Source: JAWXCE01 sp033764775 (GTDB lineage: Bacteria > Pseudomonadota > Alphaproteobacteria > Rhizobiales > Rhodomicrobiaceae). From it: a stretch of 64,000 nt of DNA. The position numbers and the translations under genes are program-made. Shown here piece by piece: positions 35,589 through 44,154 of the stretch. Every line of letters begins with the position of its first letter. The stretch's first letter is position 1. The stretch lies in contig JANRIQ010000025.1 in assembly GCA_033764775.1 (NCBI GenBank), positions 119,765-183,764 of the forward strand, written 5' to 3'. Under the pieces are notes generated by a model, which ran no database searches, was not told the DNA's origin, and saw only the letters and a program-made list of their open reading frames with translations.

Positions 35589-35647
35589 ACGCCAGCTTTA
35601 ATAAAACTCTTCGCGGCGATCCATGAAAACTTTGCCCGGTTGCTGAA

Positions 35648-36010
35648 TTAGCGCGGCCCGGCGTAGATGCACCCTTCGCCGCAGCTGGGGCGCGAGACGC
35701 GCACCTCGGCGAGGCCCGGCACGGCGGGGGCGAGGCGCGCCCAGATCCACGCGGCCAGGCGTTCGAGCGTGGGCAGCGCGAGGCCGTCGATTTCATTGAG
35801 GAACTGATGGTCGAGCGCGGCGCGGCACTCGCCGATGGCCGCCTCAAGATCGTCAAAGTGAAAGATGAGGCCCGTCTCCGCGTGCGGCTCGCCCTCGACT
35901 GTCACCCGGCAGGTGAAGGAATGCCCGTGGATGCGCGCGTTCGGGTGCCCTTTCGGCGCGGTCGGCAGAAAGTGGGCGGCCTCGAAGGTGAAGTCCTTGT
36001 AAATGCGCAC
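35648..36010 (-). CDS. queD: 6-carboxytetrahydropterin synthase QueD (catalytic Cys replaced)
   Basis: This 120-residue T-fold enzyme makes carboxytetrahydropterin from dihydroneopterin triphosphate. Zinc ligands H13 (AAHFLP), H28 and H30 (IHGHSF) are present. The usual catalytic Cys, which lies shortly before the HGH motif in QueD, reads Asn here (GHPNARIHGH, N24). It lies one base after queE and upstream of queF, so the pathway context is firm. Either this clade uses another nucleophile, or activity is altered. Confidence 0.9.
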   Translation of the reverse strand: MRIYKDFTFEAAHFLPTAPKGHPNARIHGHSFTCRVTVEGEPHAETGLIFHFDDLEAAIGECRAALDHQFLNEIDGLALPTLERLAAWIWARLAPAVPGLAEVRVSRPSCGEGCIYAGPR

Positions 36011-36011
36011 G

Positions 36012-36638
36012 TTAAGGCAGTCCGATCAGCTTGTGGGTTTGCAGCGACAGCCGCCATTGCGGATGCGCGAGGCAATAGGCGGCGGCCGCCTCTATATTGG
36101 CCTTTTGGTTCGGCCCGTCCATCGGTTGCAGGAAGAAATGCGCAAAATCGAGGCCGGCGAAGCGCTCCGGCTCGGCGCCGGGCTGCGGATAGACGAGCTT
36201 TAGCTCGCTGCCCGAGCGCTGCACAATCTCCGTTCCAGCTTTCGGGCTAACGCATATCCAATCAAGGCCGTGCGGCGCATGCAGCGTGCCGTTGGTCTCC
36301 ACCGCCACCTCGAACCGCTGAGCGTGTAGCGACGCGATCAGCGCCGCGTCGAGTTGGAGGAGCGGCTCGCCCCCAGTGCAGACGACATACGGCTTACCGC
36401 CTCCAGGCCAGCACACCGCGACCGCCTCAGCAAGCGCCTCAGCGTCCGCGAACTTACCGCCGCCGGGGCCGTCCGTCCCCACAAAATCCGTGTCGCAGAA
36501 CCGGCAAACGGCGCGCTCGCGGTCCGACTCGCGGCCGCTCCACAAATTGCAGCCGGAGAAGCGCAGAAACACCGCCGCGCGGCCGGTTTGCGCGCCCTCG
36601 CCTTGCAGCGTGACGTAGATTTCCTTGACGGTGTACAT
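36012..36638 (-). CDS. queE: 7-carboxy-7-deazaguanine synthase QueE
   Basis: This 208-residue radical SAM enzyme contracts the pterin ring to 7-carboxy-7-deazaguanine. The iron-sulfur cysteines are C30, C45 and C48 (SGCNLW and CRFCDTDF), a CX14CX2C variant known from alphaproteobacterial QueE. The VCTGGEPLLQLD motif binds SAM. ATG 36638 gives MYTVKEIYVTLQGEGAQTGR at the N-terminus, as expected. It is the first gene of queE-queD-queF and is divergent from the BLUF gene. Confidence 0.95.
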   Translation of the reverse strand: MYTVKEIYVTLQGEGAQTGRAAVFLRFSGCNLWSGRESDRERAVCRFCDTDFVGTDGPGGGKFADAEALAEAVAVCWPGGGKPYVVCTGGEPLLQLDAALIASLHAQRFEVAVETNGTLHAPHGLDWICVSPKAGTEIVQRSGSELKLVYPQPGAEPERFAGLDFAHFFLQPMDGPNQKANIEAAAAYCLAHPQWRLSLQTHKLIGLP

Positions 36639-36691
36639 GCTCCGGTTCCGCGCGAAAGGCTTTGGAGGCGTCCGCGTTTTGTGTCAGAGTT

Positions 36692-36715
36692 GGTTGACAG
36701 GCTTTTTTGTCAACC
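36692..36715. repeat. Perfect inverted repeat upstream of the BLUF gene
   Basis: GGTTGACA (36692-36699) and TGTCAACC (36708-36715) form perfect 8-bp arms around an 8-nt spacer. It lies between the divergent queE and BLUF starts. It contains a TTGACA that could be a -35 element, but no good -10 is seen at the right distance. It may be an operator or an RNA hairpin. Confidence 0.5.
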
Positions 36716-36730
36716 GCAAAGGCGCGCCGC

Positions 36731-37153
36731 ATGACCGTGATGCAACTGGTTTACGCCTCGCGTCCCTTCGGCTACGGCGACCTCGAACTCTCCAACATCC
36801 TGCACATCGCCCGCGCCAACAATGCGCGCGACGGGGTCACCGGCGCACTCATATGCCGGGAAGACCTCTATCTGCAACTGCTGGAAGGCCCGCGCGACAA
36901 GGTGACGGCGGCGTTCGCCAAAATCAACCGCGACGAGCGCCACACCGAGGTGACGCCGCTCATCGCCTGCGATGTCGGCGCGCGGCTGTTTCCCGAGTGG
37001 GCGATGCGCGACGATCCGGCGAAATCGTGGATGTGGACGGCGGACGAGGTGCGCGCCGGCGCGGTCGCCTCCGCGACGCCTGACGATGTGCGCGGCGTGT
37101 TCGTGCGGCTTGCCGGGGAGACGCGGCCTCGGCTTAAGTTGTGCCCCGCTTAG
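36731..37153 (+). CDS. BLUF-domain blue-light sensor
   Basis: This 140-residue flavin photoreceptor has the key BLUF residues: Tyr8 (LVYAS), Asn30/Asn31 (ARANNARDGVTG), Gln49 (LYLQLLEG), and Trp90/Met92 (FPEWAMR) in the later strand. The Tyr-Gln pair performs the light-induced hydrogen-bond switch at FAD. It is a single-domain protein with about 45 residues after the core, so its output must come from a partner protein. Start ATG 36731 has only a weak ribosome-binding site. It sits between queE and queC, and its 3' end overlaps convergent queC by 20 nt. Confidence 0.9.
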   Translation: MTVMQLVYASRPFGYGDLELSNILHIARANNARDGVTGALICREDLYLQLLEGPRDKVTAAFAKINRDERHTEVTPLIACDVGARLFPEWAMRDDPAKSWMWTADEVRAGAVASATPDDVRGVFVRLAGETRPRLKLCPA

Positions 37154-37871
37154 TCGCGCACGAGGCCGCCCACCCGGCGGCGCGGAGCTGGCAGGCGGGG
37201 CATTGGCCGCAGCCATAACCCCAGTCGTGGCGCTGCGAGCGGTCGCCTTTGTAGCACGTGTGCGTCGCCTCGACGATCAACTCCACCAGCGCGTCGCCGC
37301 CGAGCGCGTGCGCCAGCGCCCAAGTGTCCGCCTTCGAGCGCCACATGAGCGGCAGCTCCAGCGAGAAGCGCGCCTCCGTGGCCAGCCGAAGCGTCTCCTC
37401 CAGCGAGCGCAGGGTTTCATTCCGGCAGTCGGGATAGCCGGAATAGTCCGTCTCGCACATGCCGCCGACGAGCCGCAGAAGCCCGCGCCGGTACCCGAGC
37501 GCCGCCGCGAGCGTGAAAAACACCACGTTGCGGCCCGGCACGAAGGTCGTCGGCAAGCCGTTGGCGCCGAACGCGATCTCCGCATCGCTCGTCAGCGCGG
37601 TGTCGCTGATAGCGCCCAGCGCCGCAATGTCGATGAGGTGGTCTTCGCCGAGCCCCGCGCCCCACGCGGGGAACTCCGCCCGCAGTCGCCGCAGCACGTC
37701 CGCGCGCGCATCCAACTCCACGGCGTGGCGCTGGCCATACGAAAAGCCCACCGTCTCGACGCGGGCATATCGGGCGAGCGCCCAGGCGAGGCAGGTGGCC
37801 GAATCCTGCCCGCCCGAGAACAGCACCAGCGCCGCGCTATCCGCGCCCTTCACCTTTTCGAAACTCGTCAT
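37134..37871 (-). CDS. queC: 7-cyano-7-deazaguanine synthase QueC
   Basis: This 245-residue ATP-dependent enzyme converts carboxydeazaguanine to preQ0. The PP-loop is LFSGGQDSATC at about residues 18-27, the mid-motif is FVPGRNVVFFTLAAA, and the zinc site is formed by cysteines in TCYKGD and CGQCPAC. Start ATG 37871 gives a normal N-terminus; the very long open frame extending upstream is the antisense of eno. It is separated from the other que genes by the BLUF gene. Confidence 0.95.
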   Translation of the reverse strand: MTSFEKVKGADSAALVLFSGGQDSATCLAWALARYARVETVGFSYGQRHAVELDARADVLRRLRAEFPAWGAGLGEDHLIDIAALGAISDTALTSDAEIAFGANGLPTTFVPGRNVVFFTLAAALGYRRGLLRLVGGMCETDYSGYPDCRNETLRSLEETLRLATEARFSLELPLMWRSKADTWALAHALGGDALVELIVEATHTCYKGDRSQRHDWGYGCGQCPACQLRAAGWAASCATKRGTT

Positions 37872-37946
37872 TAAAGCAAAACGTCTTTCGCCCATTGCTG
37901 GAACCGGATACATATCATGCAAAACATCGGCCACAAGGGAGCGAAC

Positions 37947-39221
37947 ATGACCGCCATCACCGACATCATCGGCCGCGAGATTCTGGACAGCCGCGGCAAT
38001 CCGACCGTGGAGGTGGATGTGGTGCTGGAGGACGGCTCGATGGGCCGCGCCGCCGTCCCGTCCGGCGCCTCGACAGGCGCGCACGAAGCGCACGAGCTGC
38101 GCGACGGCGCCCAGCGTTACATGGGCAAAGGCGTGCTCGCCGCCGTGGACGCGGTGAACGGCGAGATTTTCGACAGCCTGCAGGGCATGGAGGCGGAGGA
38201 TCAGTCGCGTATCGACCACACACTCATCATGCTCGACGGCACGCCGAACAAGAAGCGTCTCGGCGCCAACGCCATTCTCGGCGTGTCGCTGGCGGTGGCG
38301 AAAGCGGCGGCGGACGCCTCGAACCTGCCGCTTTATCGCTATGTCGGCGGCGTTTCGGCGAAGGTGCTGCCCGTGCCGCTGATGAACATCATCAATGGCG
38401 GCGCGCATGCGGACAACCCCATCGACATTCAGGAATTCATGATCGTGCCGTCTGGCCTGCCATCGTTCGATGAGGCCCTGCGCGCGGGTGCGGAGATTTT
38501 CCACACGCTCAAAAAGCTGCTGAAAGAGGGCGGGCACAACACCAACGTGGGCGACGAAGGCGGTTTCGCGCCGAACCTCGCCAGCGCGGACGAGGCGCTT
38601 GCCTTCATTATGCGCGCCATCGAGAAAGCGGGATACAAGCCTGGGCAGGATGTGTTTCTCGCGCTCGACGCCGCATCCACCGAGTTCTATAAGGACGGAC
38701 GCTACGAATTGCACGGTGAGAAAAAGAGCTTCGACGCCGCCGGCATGGTCGCCTATCTCGCCGATCTCGCCAGCCGCTATCCCATCGTCTCCATCGAGGA
38801 CGGCATGGCCGAGGACGACTGGAACGGCTGGAAGCTGCTGACCGACGAACTCGGCAAAAAATGCCAGCTTGTCGGCGACGACCTTTTCGTCACAAACCCT
38901 AAACGTCTGCGCGAGGGCATACAGAAGGGCCTTGGCAACGCGCTGCTCGTCAAGGTGAACCAGATCGGCACGCTGTTGGAGACCATCGAGGCGGTCGAAA
39001 TTGCGCATCGTTCGGGCTACAAAACAGTGATGTCGCACCGCTCCGGCGAGACGGAGGACGCGACCATCGCCGACCTCGCGGTCGCGCTCAACTGCGGCCA
39101 GATCAAAACGGGGAGCCTCGCCCGCGCCGACCGCACAGCGAAATACAACCAGTTGCTGCGCATCGAGGAGGAGTTGGACGACCTCGCGGTCTACGGCGAC
39201 GGCGCATTCAGCCGCGCCTGA
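37947..39221 (+). CDS. eno: Enolase
   Basis: This 424-residue glycolytic enzyme interconverts 2-phosphoglycerate and phosphoenolpyruvate. It has the N-terminal DSRGNPTVEVDV, the catalytic Glu region in GDEGGFAPNL, magnesium ligands in LDAAST and SIEDGMAEDDW, and the late KVNQIGTL and MSHRSGETED loops. ATG 37947 is chosen since AAGGGAGCG lies just upstream. The protein is of normal length. Confidence 0.97.
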   Translation: MTAITDIIGREILDSRGNPTVEVDVVLEDGSMGRAAVPSGASTGAHEAHELRDGAQRYMGKGVLAAVDAVNGEIFDSLQGMEAEDQSRIDHTLIMLDGTPNKKRLGANAILGVSLAVAKAAADASNLPLYRYVGGVSAKVLPVPLMNIINGGAHADNPIDIQEFMIVPSGLPSFDEALRAGAEIFHTLKKLLKEGGHNTNVGDEGGFAPNLASADEALAFIMRAIEKAGYKPGQDVFLALDAASTEFYKDGRYELHGEKKSFDAAGMVAYLADLASRYPIVSIEDGMAEDDWNGWKLLTDELGKKCQLVGDDLFVTNPKRLREGIQKGLGNALLVKVNQIGTLLETIEAVEIAHRSGYKTVMSHRSGETEDATIADLAVALNCGQIKTGSLARADRTAKYNQLLRIEEELDDLAVYGDGAFSRA

Positions 39222-39277
39222 CCGCTTCGCGATAGCCCGCCGCTATCGCCCCATAGAAACCAAATCTTGGCGGCTCG

Positions 39278-39306
39278 GCGTCCCGGAGGAGTATTCCTCT
39301 GGACGC
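39278..39306. repeat. Imperfect hairpin after eno
   Basis: GCGTCC (39278-39283) pairs with GGACGC (39301-39306), and an inner GAGGA pairs with TCCTC around a short loop, with a small internal bulge between. No T-run follows on either strand, so terminator function is uncertain. It lies between eno and the next small gene. Confidence 0.35.
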
Positions 39307-39335
39307 TTGATATTCAACAGAGCCAAGAGACAACA

Positions 39336-39587
39336 ATGCGCAAGCTTCTCGTTTTTGCGGCGGTCGCCGCGCTGCACGCCGCCCCCGCGGCCGCCATGGA
39401 CTGCCAAAAAGAGTTCCGCACCCGCGTGGACGCGATGATGGCCGAGGCCAGCCGCAGCAGCTCGCTCTCGGATGCGATCATGGTCAACCGCACGCGTTTT
39501 GCGCTGCAAGGCTATGACGCCTGCATGAAGGGCGACATGAAAGCCGCAGCCGACTATTTCGAACGCTCGGGGCGCTCCGGCGGCTGA
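39336..39587 (+). CDS. Small exported protein of unknown function
   Basis: This 83-residue exported protein has a clear signal peptide (MRKLLVFAAVAALHAAPAAA). The mature part is a short helical domain with two cysteines (MDCQKEF and YDACMKGD) and a DMKAAADYFERSG end. ATG 39336 is the only start that gives a signal peptide, with AAGAGA upstream. No function is recognised. Confidence 0.7.
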   Translation: MRKLLVFAAVAALHAAPAAAMDCQKEFRTRVDAMMAEASRSSSLSDAIMVNRTRFALQGYDACMKGDMKAAADYFERSGRSGG

Positions 39588-39626
39588 CGGACCCAGTCTG
39601 CGGCGGGCTTCATCGTCCGCCGCGCC

Positions 39627-40418
39627 TCAATATTTCCGGAACATCGCGGAGGCGATCAGCCCCGAAATCACCGCGATGACGACCGCGCCCACGCCATACA
39701 GCAGTGGCGACCCAACGGCCGTGGCGTGCACGAACTGGCCGAAGCCCGCCTTTCCGATCGTCACCCGCGTTTCGTCCACGCTGAGGAGCCGGCCGCCGGA
39801 AAACAGGAAGATGTCGGCGGTGAATTCCCCCGTCGGCACATTCGCCGGCAGGTCGAAGGCGCCGCGGAACAGGCTGCGGCCTACAAAATCGACGCCGCTC
39901 GGCGCCTCCACATAAAGCTTTTGCTCCCGCTTCAACTGGATGACCGCATCGCGGAACAGGGCGAAATCCTCGCCGTCATAGCCATTCTCGCTATGCGCCG
40001 GGATGAGCGCCAGGCTCTCGAACCCAAGGCCGTATTTGCGCAACACCGGCGGCGGGGCGATGTCGGCGAGCGGGCGGGTGGAGAGCACTGCGTAAAAGCT
40101 CGGCGCGTCGCGAAACGCCATAGCGCGGTTGTTCACCCATAGCCCGGCGACACGCTCCTTGCGGCGAGCGACGATCGTCTCGTCGGGGCCGCGCAGCGTG
40201 ACGACCACGTCGTAGAGGCCCGAGTCGGCGCTCGGCTGGCGGCTGTTGTCGACCGCGCCGAAAATGATGACCCGCACGCCGCTGAAATTGGTTTCGATCA
40301 GCACCTCATGCGACGACAGGTCGGTCTGCAGGCCTTCGGGCGGCGTTCGCTGGGCGTTGGCCGCTGTGGCGGCGATCAGGCTGAGCGCAGTCGCAAGGAT
40401 GACGATGACCCGCCGCAT
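39627..40418 (-). CDS. TIGR02186-family membrane-anchored protein
   Basis: This 263-residue protein has a signal peptide (MRRVIVILATALSLIAATAANA), a periplasmic body (SSHEVLIETNFSGVRVIIFG, then LYDVVVTLRGP), and one C-terminal membrane segment (VGAVVIAVISGLIASAMF). The body and the order fit the TIGR02186 family, commonly found beside TauE/SafE permeases. The ATG overlaps the stop of the upstream permease gene (TGATG), showing coupling. Its role is unknown; partnership with the permease is inferred. Confidence 0.82.
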   Translation of the reverse strand: MRRVIVILATALSLIAATAANAQRTPPEGLQTDLSSHEVLIETNFSGVRVIIFGAVDNSRQPSADSGLYDVVVTLRGPDETIVARRKERVAGLWVNNRAMAFRDAPSFYAVLSTRPLADIAPPPVLRKYGLGFESLALIPAHSENGYDGEDFALFRDAVIQLKREQKLYVEAPSGVDFVGRSLFRGAFDLPANVPTGEFTADIFLFSGGRLLSVDETRVTIGKAGFGQFVHATAVGSPLLYGVGAVVIAVISGLIASAMFRKY

Positions 40419-41341
40419 CACGCCAACTCGCTCCTGTCGATGGAGAAGGGTTGCGAGGGCGTGGCGATGAGATCGACAAGCAGCCGCGCGCCGACGCCGA
40501 GAACGAGAAGCGCCAAAAGCGCCCGCAGATGCTCGGCCCGGAGCTTTTGCCCGGCATCGGCGCCGAGCTGCGCGCCGACCACGCCCCCAAGCATGAGGAT
40601 CACCGCCAGAAGCACATCCACGGTCTGGTTCGCGAAAGCGTGCAGCACAGTCGCGGCGCTGGTGACGAAAATGATCTGAAACAGCGACGTGCCCACCACG
40701 ACATTCGTCGGCACCCGCAGCAGATAGATCATGGCGGGCACCATGATGAAGCCGCCGCCAACGCCCATGGTTGCCGCCAGCAAACCGCCCACGAAGCCGA
40801 TGGCGAAGACCGGCGCCGCGCTGATGAACAGCTTGGAGCGCTTGAAGCGCATCTTGAACGGCAGCCCATGCACCCATCCATGCTGGCCCGGGCGCCGCAC
40901 CGATGTGGGCCGGCCGTTGCTGGCTTTGCTGATGGCCCGCACGCTTTCCACGATCATCAGGCCGCCGACGCCGCCGAGCAGCACCACATACAGCAGGCTG
41001 ATGATGAACTCGATCTGGCCGCTTTCGCGCAGAATCCGCACGATGATGACGCCGAGCGCCGATCCGGCCAAGCCGCCCGCCACGAGCACAAGCCCGAGCT
41101 TCACGTCCACATTGCCCCGCCGCCACTGGGCGAGCGCGCCCGATATTGACGTGGCGATGAGCTGGTTCGCGCCTGTCGCCACCGCGACCGCCGCCGGCAC
41201 GCCCGAGAAAATGAGCAGCGGCGTGATGAGAAATCCGCCGCCGACCCCGAACAACCCTGACAGGAAGCCGACTGCGCCGCCCATGCCGAGGATGACAAGG
41301 GCGTCCACCGAAATTTCAGCAATCGGAAAATAGATCTGCAT
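40418..41341 (-). CDS. TauE/SafE-family sulfite/organosulfur exporter
   Basis: This 307-residue membrane permease has the paired internal-repeat motifs GFLSGLFGVGGGFLITPLL and FVGGLLAATMGVGGGFIMVP typical of TauE/SafE, and about eight membrane segments. ATG 41341 (MQIYFPIAEIS) is preferred; longer starts at 41398 and 41422 add a polar arginine-rich piece without family match. It is translated together with the TIGR02186 protein. The substrate could be sulfite, sulfoacetate or another organosulfur anion. Confidence 0.88.
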   Translation of the reverse strand: MQIYFPIAEISVDALVILGMGGAVGFLSGLFGVGGGFLITPLLIFSGVPAAVAVATGANQLIATSISGALAQWRRGNVDVKLGLVLVAGGLAGSALGVIIVRILRESGQIEFIISLLYVVLLGGVGGLMIVESVRAISKASNGRPTSVRRPGQHGWVHGLPFKMRFKRSKLFISAAPVFAIGFVGGLLAATMGVGGGFIMVPAMIYLLRVPTNVVVGTSLFQIIFVTSAATVLHAFANQTVDVLLAVILMLGGVVGAQLGADAGQKLRAEHLRALLALLVLGVGARLLVDLIATPSQPFSIDRSELA

Positions 41342-41458
41342 GGGCGCCGCCCCCGCATCGGTTTGCGCCGACGAACGGCGCAACAATGAACGCGACATAA
41401 AGCATAATGGAGCCACGAGCAATTTCGATAAGGGCGCGGCGCCTGCGCACGGGTTCCG

Positions 41459-43216
41459 TCAGACGGGATCGCCGAGCGCCGGCCGTGCGGGCTCGAAGGC
41501 GCGGACGCGCTTGTCGATCTCGGCCGCCTCGCGCCGCGTCAGCTTGGCGCGCAGCGCATCCGCCTTCAGCGCGGCTTGCGCATCGCCGTTCGCCGCCGCG
41601 ACCGAGTACCAGTAATAGGCGCCCGCCATGTCCGCCGCGCCGCCGACGCCGCGCTCGAGCAGCACAGCAAGGTTGAACTGGCTGTCCGCGACGCCGAGGC
41701 GAGCCGCCGCGCCGAACCATCGCAGGGCCTCGCCCGCTCCGCGCCCAGCGCCGCTCCGCATGCTGATGACGCCCAGATGGTGCATCGCCCGGGCGTGGCC
41801 GCGCTCCGCCGCGCTGCGATAATGGACGGCCGCCGCGTCGTAGTCCGGACGCGAGGCTCGCTCCAGCGCCGCGCCGCGCCGGTAGGCCTCTTCCGCGCTA
41901 GCCGATTTGGGAGCCGGCGTTTGCGCAAGGCTGACGGTGAAAATCCGCGACGGCTCAAGGCTCGCCGTCCAGCCGGAGACGCCAGCGGCGGTCGCTTGCA
42001 AACGCGTCTCTTTGCCGCTTTTGCCGGTGTGGGCGGCCGCCGCCTTGCCGTTGAAAAGATGCACGCCGAGGAGCACAAGGCACGCCGCCAACATGATCAT
42101 GACGCCAATGACGAGCCCGGTGCGGACGCGGCGGCTGCTCTCTTGCTCGAATTCATCGTCTTTCGGCTCGGCGAACGCCGTGTGGGAGATTGGCGCTTCG
42201 GCGGCCGTGGGCGCAAGCGGAGGCGGCTCGCCCGGCGCAAAGCGCGGCTCACGCACGGGCGTCGCAAGCCCGGGACGGCGGTTGGCGGAGGGCGGAGCGG
42301 CGGGAGCGAGCGGCGCGGGCGACACATGCTCCAGAAACTGCCGCAGCGTGCCGTGCACGTCTTCGAGCGCGCGGGCGGTGCGCTGCCCGGTTTCGCGCGA
42401 CTGATGGTTGAGCGCGCGCACCTCGCTCTCTATGGCGGCGAAGCGGGCGGCGGGGGCCGTCTGCTTCAGCGCTTCGCTCAAGTGGCGGGCGGTCAGCTCG
42501 AATGTCTGGCGCGAGCTGCGCGTCGCAGCGTCCGCCACAGCCGCCTCGGCCCGCGCGCCGGCGGCGCCGGCGGCTACGACCGCTTTATCCGCAGCGTCGC
42601 CGATGCGGTCTAGCCGGACGCCGATCTGCTGGAGCGCCGCGCCCTGCTCGCCGCGATGCTCGGCCACCTGTTCGGCGATCTGGCGGAGTTGCGCCTTCAA
42701 CGCGCGGTCGGCGGGAGAGCCGGCCTCCATCTCGCGTTGCATGGCGTTGAGGCGCTCCATGATGTCCTCGATGCGCCGCTCAATCGCCTCGTCGCGCTTG
42801 CGCGCATCGGCGCCGGCCGTGGTCTCGATGAGGAGGCGCAGTTCGGAGAAGCGCTGGTCAAGCCAGGCGCGCGCGGCGTCCTGGCGTTCCGTCTCGGATA
42901 GGCGCGGCGCGGCGTGGCGGGGCGCGGATTGGCGCGGCGCTGGGTCGGGCGTCATCGGCGTTTCATCGGCCGGCGCGTATTTCCGGCGGAACGAGGGCGC
43001 GCTGAGAGGCTGCGACGTCTCGGCCAGCGTCTGCGCCAAGCTCGACACGCGCCCCTGCATCTCGGCGACGGGCGGCGTCTGGTTGGCGTCGCGCACACGG
43101 TCGACATATTGGCGCAGCAGGGCCTCGATGCTGGCGTAGGAGGAGCCGGCGTCGTCGCGCGCGTCGTCCGCGCCAGGCGTTTCCCGTTCAGGGGTGCGAT
43201 GCGATCTCGACGTCAT
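41459..43216 (-). CDS. PodJ-like coiled-coil / transmembrane / Sel1-repeat protein
   Basis: This is a 585-residue inner-membrane protein. The cytoplasmic N-terminal part (about 1-360) has long charged helices (ERRIEDIMERLNAMQREME and others) and proline-rich linkers. A single membrane segment lies at about 367-389 (GLVIGVMIMLAACLVLLG). The periplasmic part carries Sel1-like repeats (AAVHYRSAAERGHARAMHHL, then LRWFGAAARLGVADSQFNLA). The order resembles polar localisation proteins such as PodJ, though it is shorter than most. ATG 43216 follows GAGAGG. A role in polarity or cell-wall organisation is inferred. Confidence 0.75.
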   Translation of the reverse strand: MTSRSHRTPERETPGADDARDDAGSSYASIEALLRQYVDRVRDANQTPPVAEMQGRVSSLAQTLAETSQPLSAPSFRRKYAPADETPMTPDPAPRQSAPRHAAPRLSETERQDAARAWLDQRFSELRLLIETTAGADARKRDEAIERRIEDIMERLNAMQREMEAGSPADRALKAQLRQIAEQVAEHRGEQGAALQQIGVRLDRIGDAADKAVVAAGAAGARAEAAVADAATRSSRQTFELTARHLSEALKQTAPAARFAAIESEVRALNHQSRETGQRTARALEDVHGTLRQFLEHVSPAPLAPAAPPSANRRPGLATPVREPRFAPGEPPPLAPTAAEAPISHTAFAEPKDDEFEQESSRRVRTGLVIGVMIMLAACLVLLGVHLFNGKAAAAHTGKSGKETRLQATAAGVSGWTASLEPSRIFTVSLAQTPAPKSASAEEAYRRGAALERASRPDYDAAAVHYRSAAERGHARAMHHLGVISMRSGAGRGAGEALRWFGAAARLGVADSQFNLAVLLERGVGGAADMAGAYYWYSVAAANGDAQAALKADALRAKLTRREAAEIDKRVRAFEPARPALGDPV

Positions 43217-43475
43217 GGCCGTACCTCTCGGCGCGCGCACGCATTACAAAAACCCAGTCGCAGCGCTGCACAGTGAAGTTGCTTACGGCCCCAACTGGGG
43301 GTCTGATAGTAGGGGGTTTCCCGAATGGACTGGAGCCGCGCGAGGAGAATGGCGGAACAGGGTAAACATCGGGTAAAATTTCCAGTGAACTCGCAGCCGC
43401 TAAATCATTCGCAATATGGGGCGGATTCTGCTTTGGCGCGGGCTGCGGCGTTGCCTTCCCAAAGGCTTTTTGGCT

Positions 43476-43976
43476 ATGCTGGAGCTTGTGAGCGAGGATC
43501 CCGACGATACGCCGCCGCCCATCGGCCCGGTGCTCCAGGCGACCCATTCGCTTGGGGTGGAGACGACAGGGCCCGGATTCATCCCAATCACCGAGGACCT
43601 CGGCCTGTGGCTGCGCCGCATACGCGCGCGTGATGGGCTGCTGACCGTGTTCATCGCCCACACCTCCGCTTCGCTCGTCATCCAGGAGAACGCCGACCCG
43701 GCGGCCCACGCCGACCTGATGCGCGCGCTCGACGGCTTCGCGCCGGAACACGGCGGCTACAGCCACGCGGACGAAGGCCCGGACGACATGCCCGCGCACA
43801 TCAAAGCCATGCTGACCTCGGTCAGCCTGTCCATTCCCGTTGTTGGGGGCCGCGCGGCGCTCGGCGTCTGGCAGGGGGTTTACGTGGTGGAGCACCGCGC
43901 CGCGCCGCACCGGCGTAAGGTTTCGCTGCATTTCATCGGCTGCTGCGACCCGCAGTCTGAGACAGTTGGGCCATAG
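43476..43976 (+). CDS. YjbQ-family protein (secondary thiamine-phosphate synthase-like)
   Basis: This 166-residue protein of the UPF0047/YjbQ family has the conserved FIAHTSASLVIQENADP, MPAHIKAML, LGVWQGVYVVEHRAAPH and HRRKVSLHFIG stretches. Some members show weak thiamine-phosphate synthase activity, but the physiological role is unknown. The ATG at 43476 starts about 20 residues ahead of the family core; an ATG at 43416 is an alternative. It precedes cpdR by about 180 bp. Confidence 0.87.
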   Translation: MLELVSEDPDDTPPPIGPVLQATHSLGVETTGPGFIPITEDLGLWLRRIRARDGLLTVFIAHTSASLVIQENADPAAHADLMRALDGFAPEHGGYSHADEGPDDMPAHIKAMLTSVSLSIPVVGGRAALGVWQGVYVVEHRAAPHRRKVSLHFIGCCDPQSETVGP

Positions 43977-44154
43977 CGTGTATGCAATTTCTTATCCCGG
44001 CCATATGCTTGTTGACAGTAACGCGAAAGGCGCAGTCGGCCCTGATTTCGCCGCAAGCCTGCTTACTCTAAATGGTTATGAGCGTTGCATTAACGCGGCT
44101 TCAACATATTGCTGGGCTTATCAGCCTTGGCGTTCAAAGCGTAGAGTGAGGACC

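Noticed and set aside
37872..39038. Upstream extension of the queC frame through eno
   Set aside because: The 389 extra codons are antisense to enolase; QueC has its normal N-terminus at 37871.
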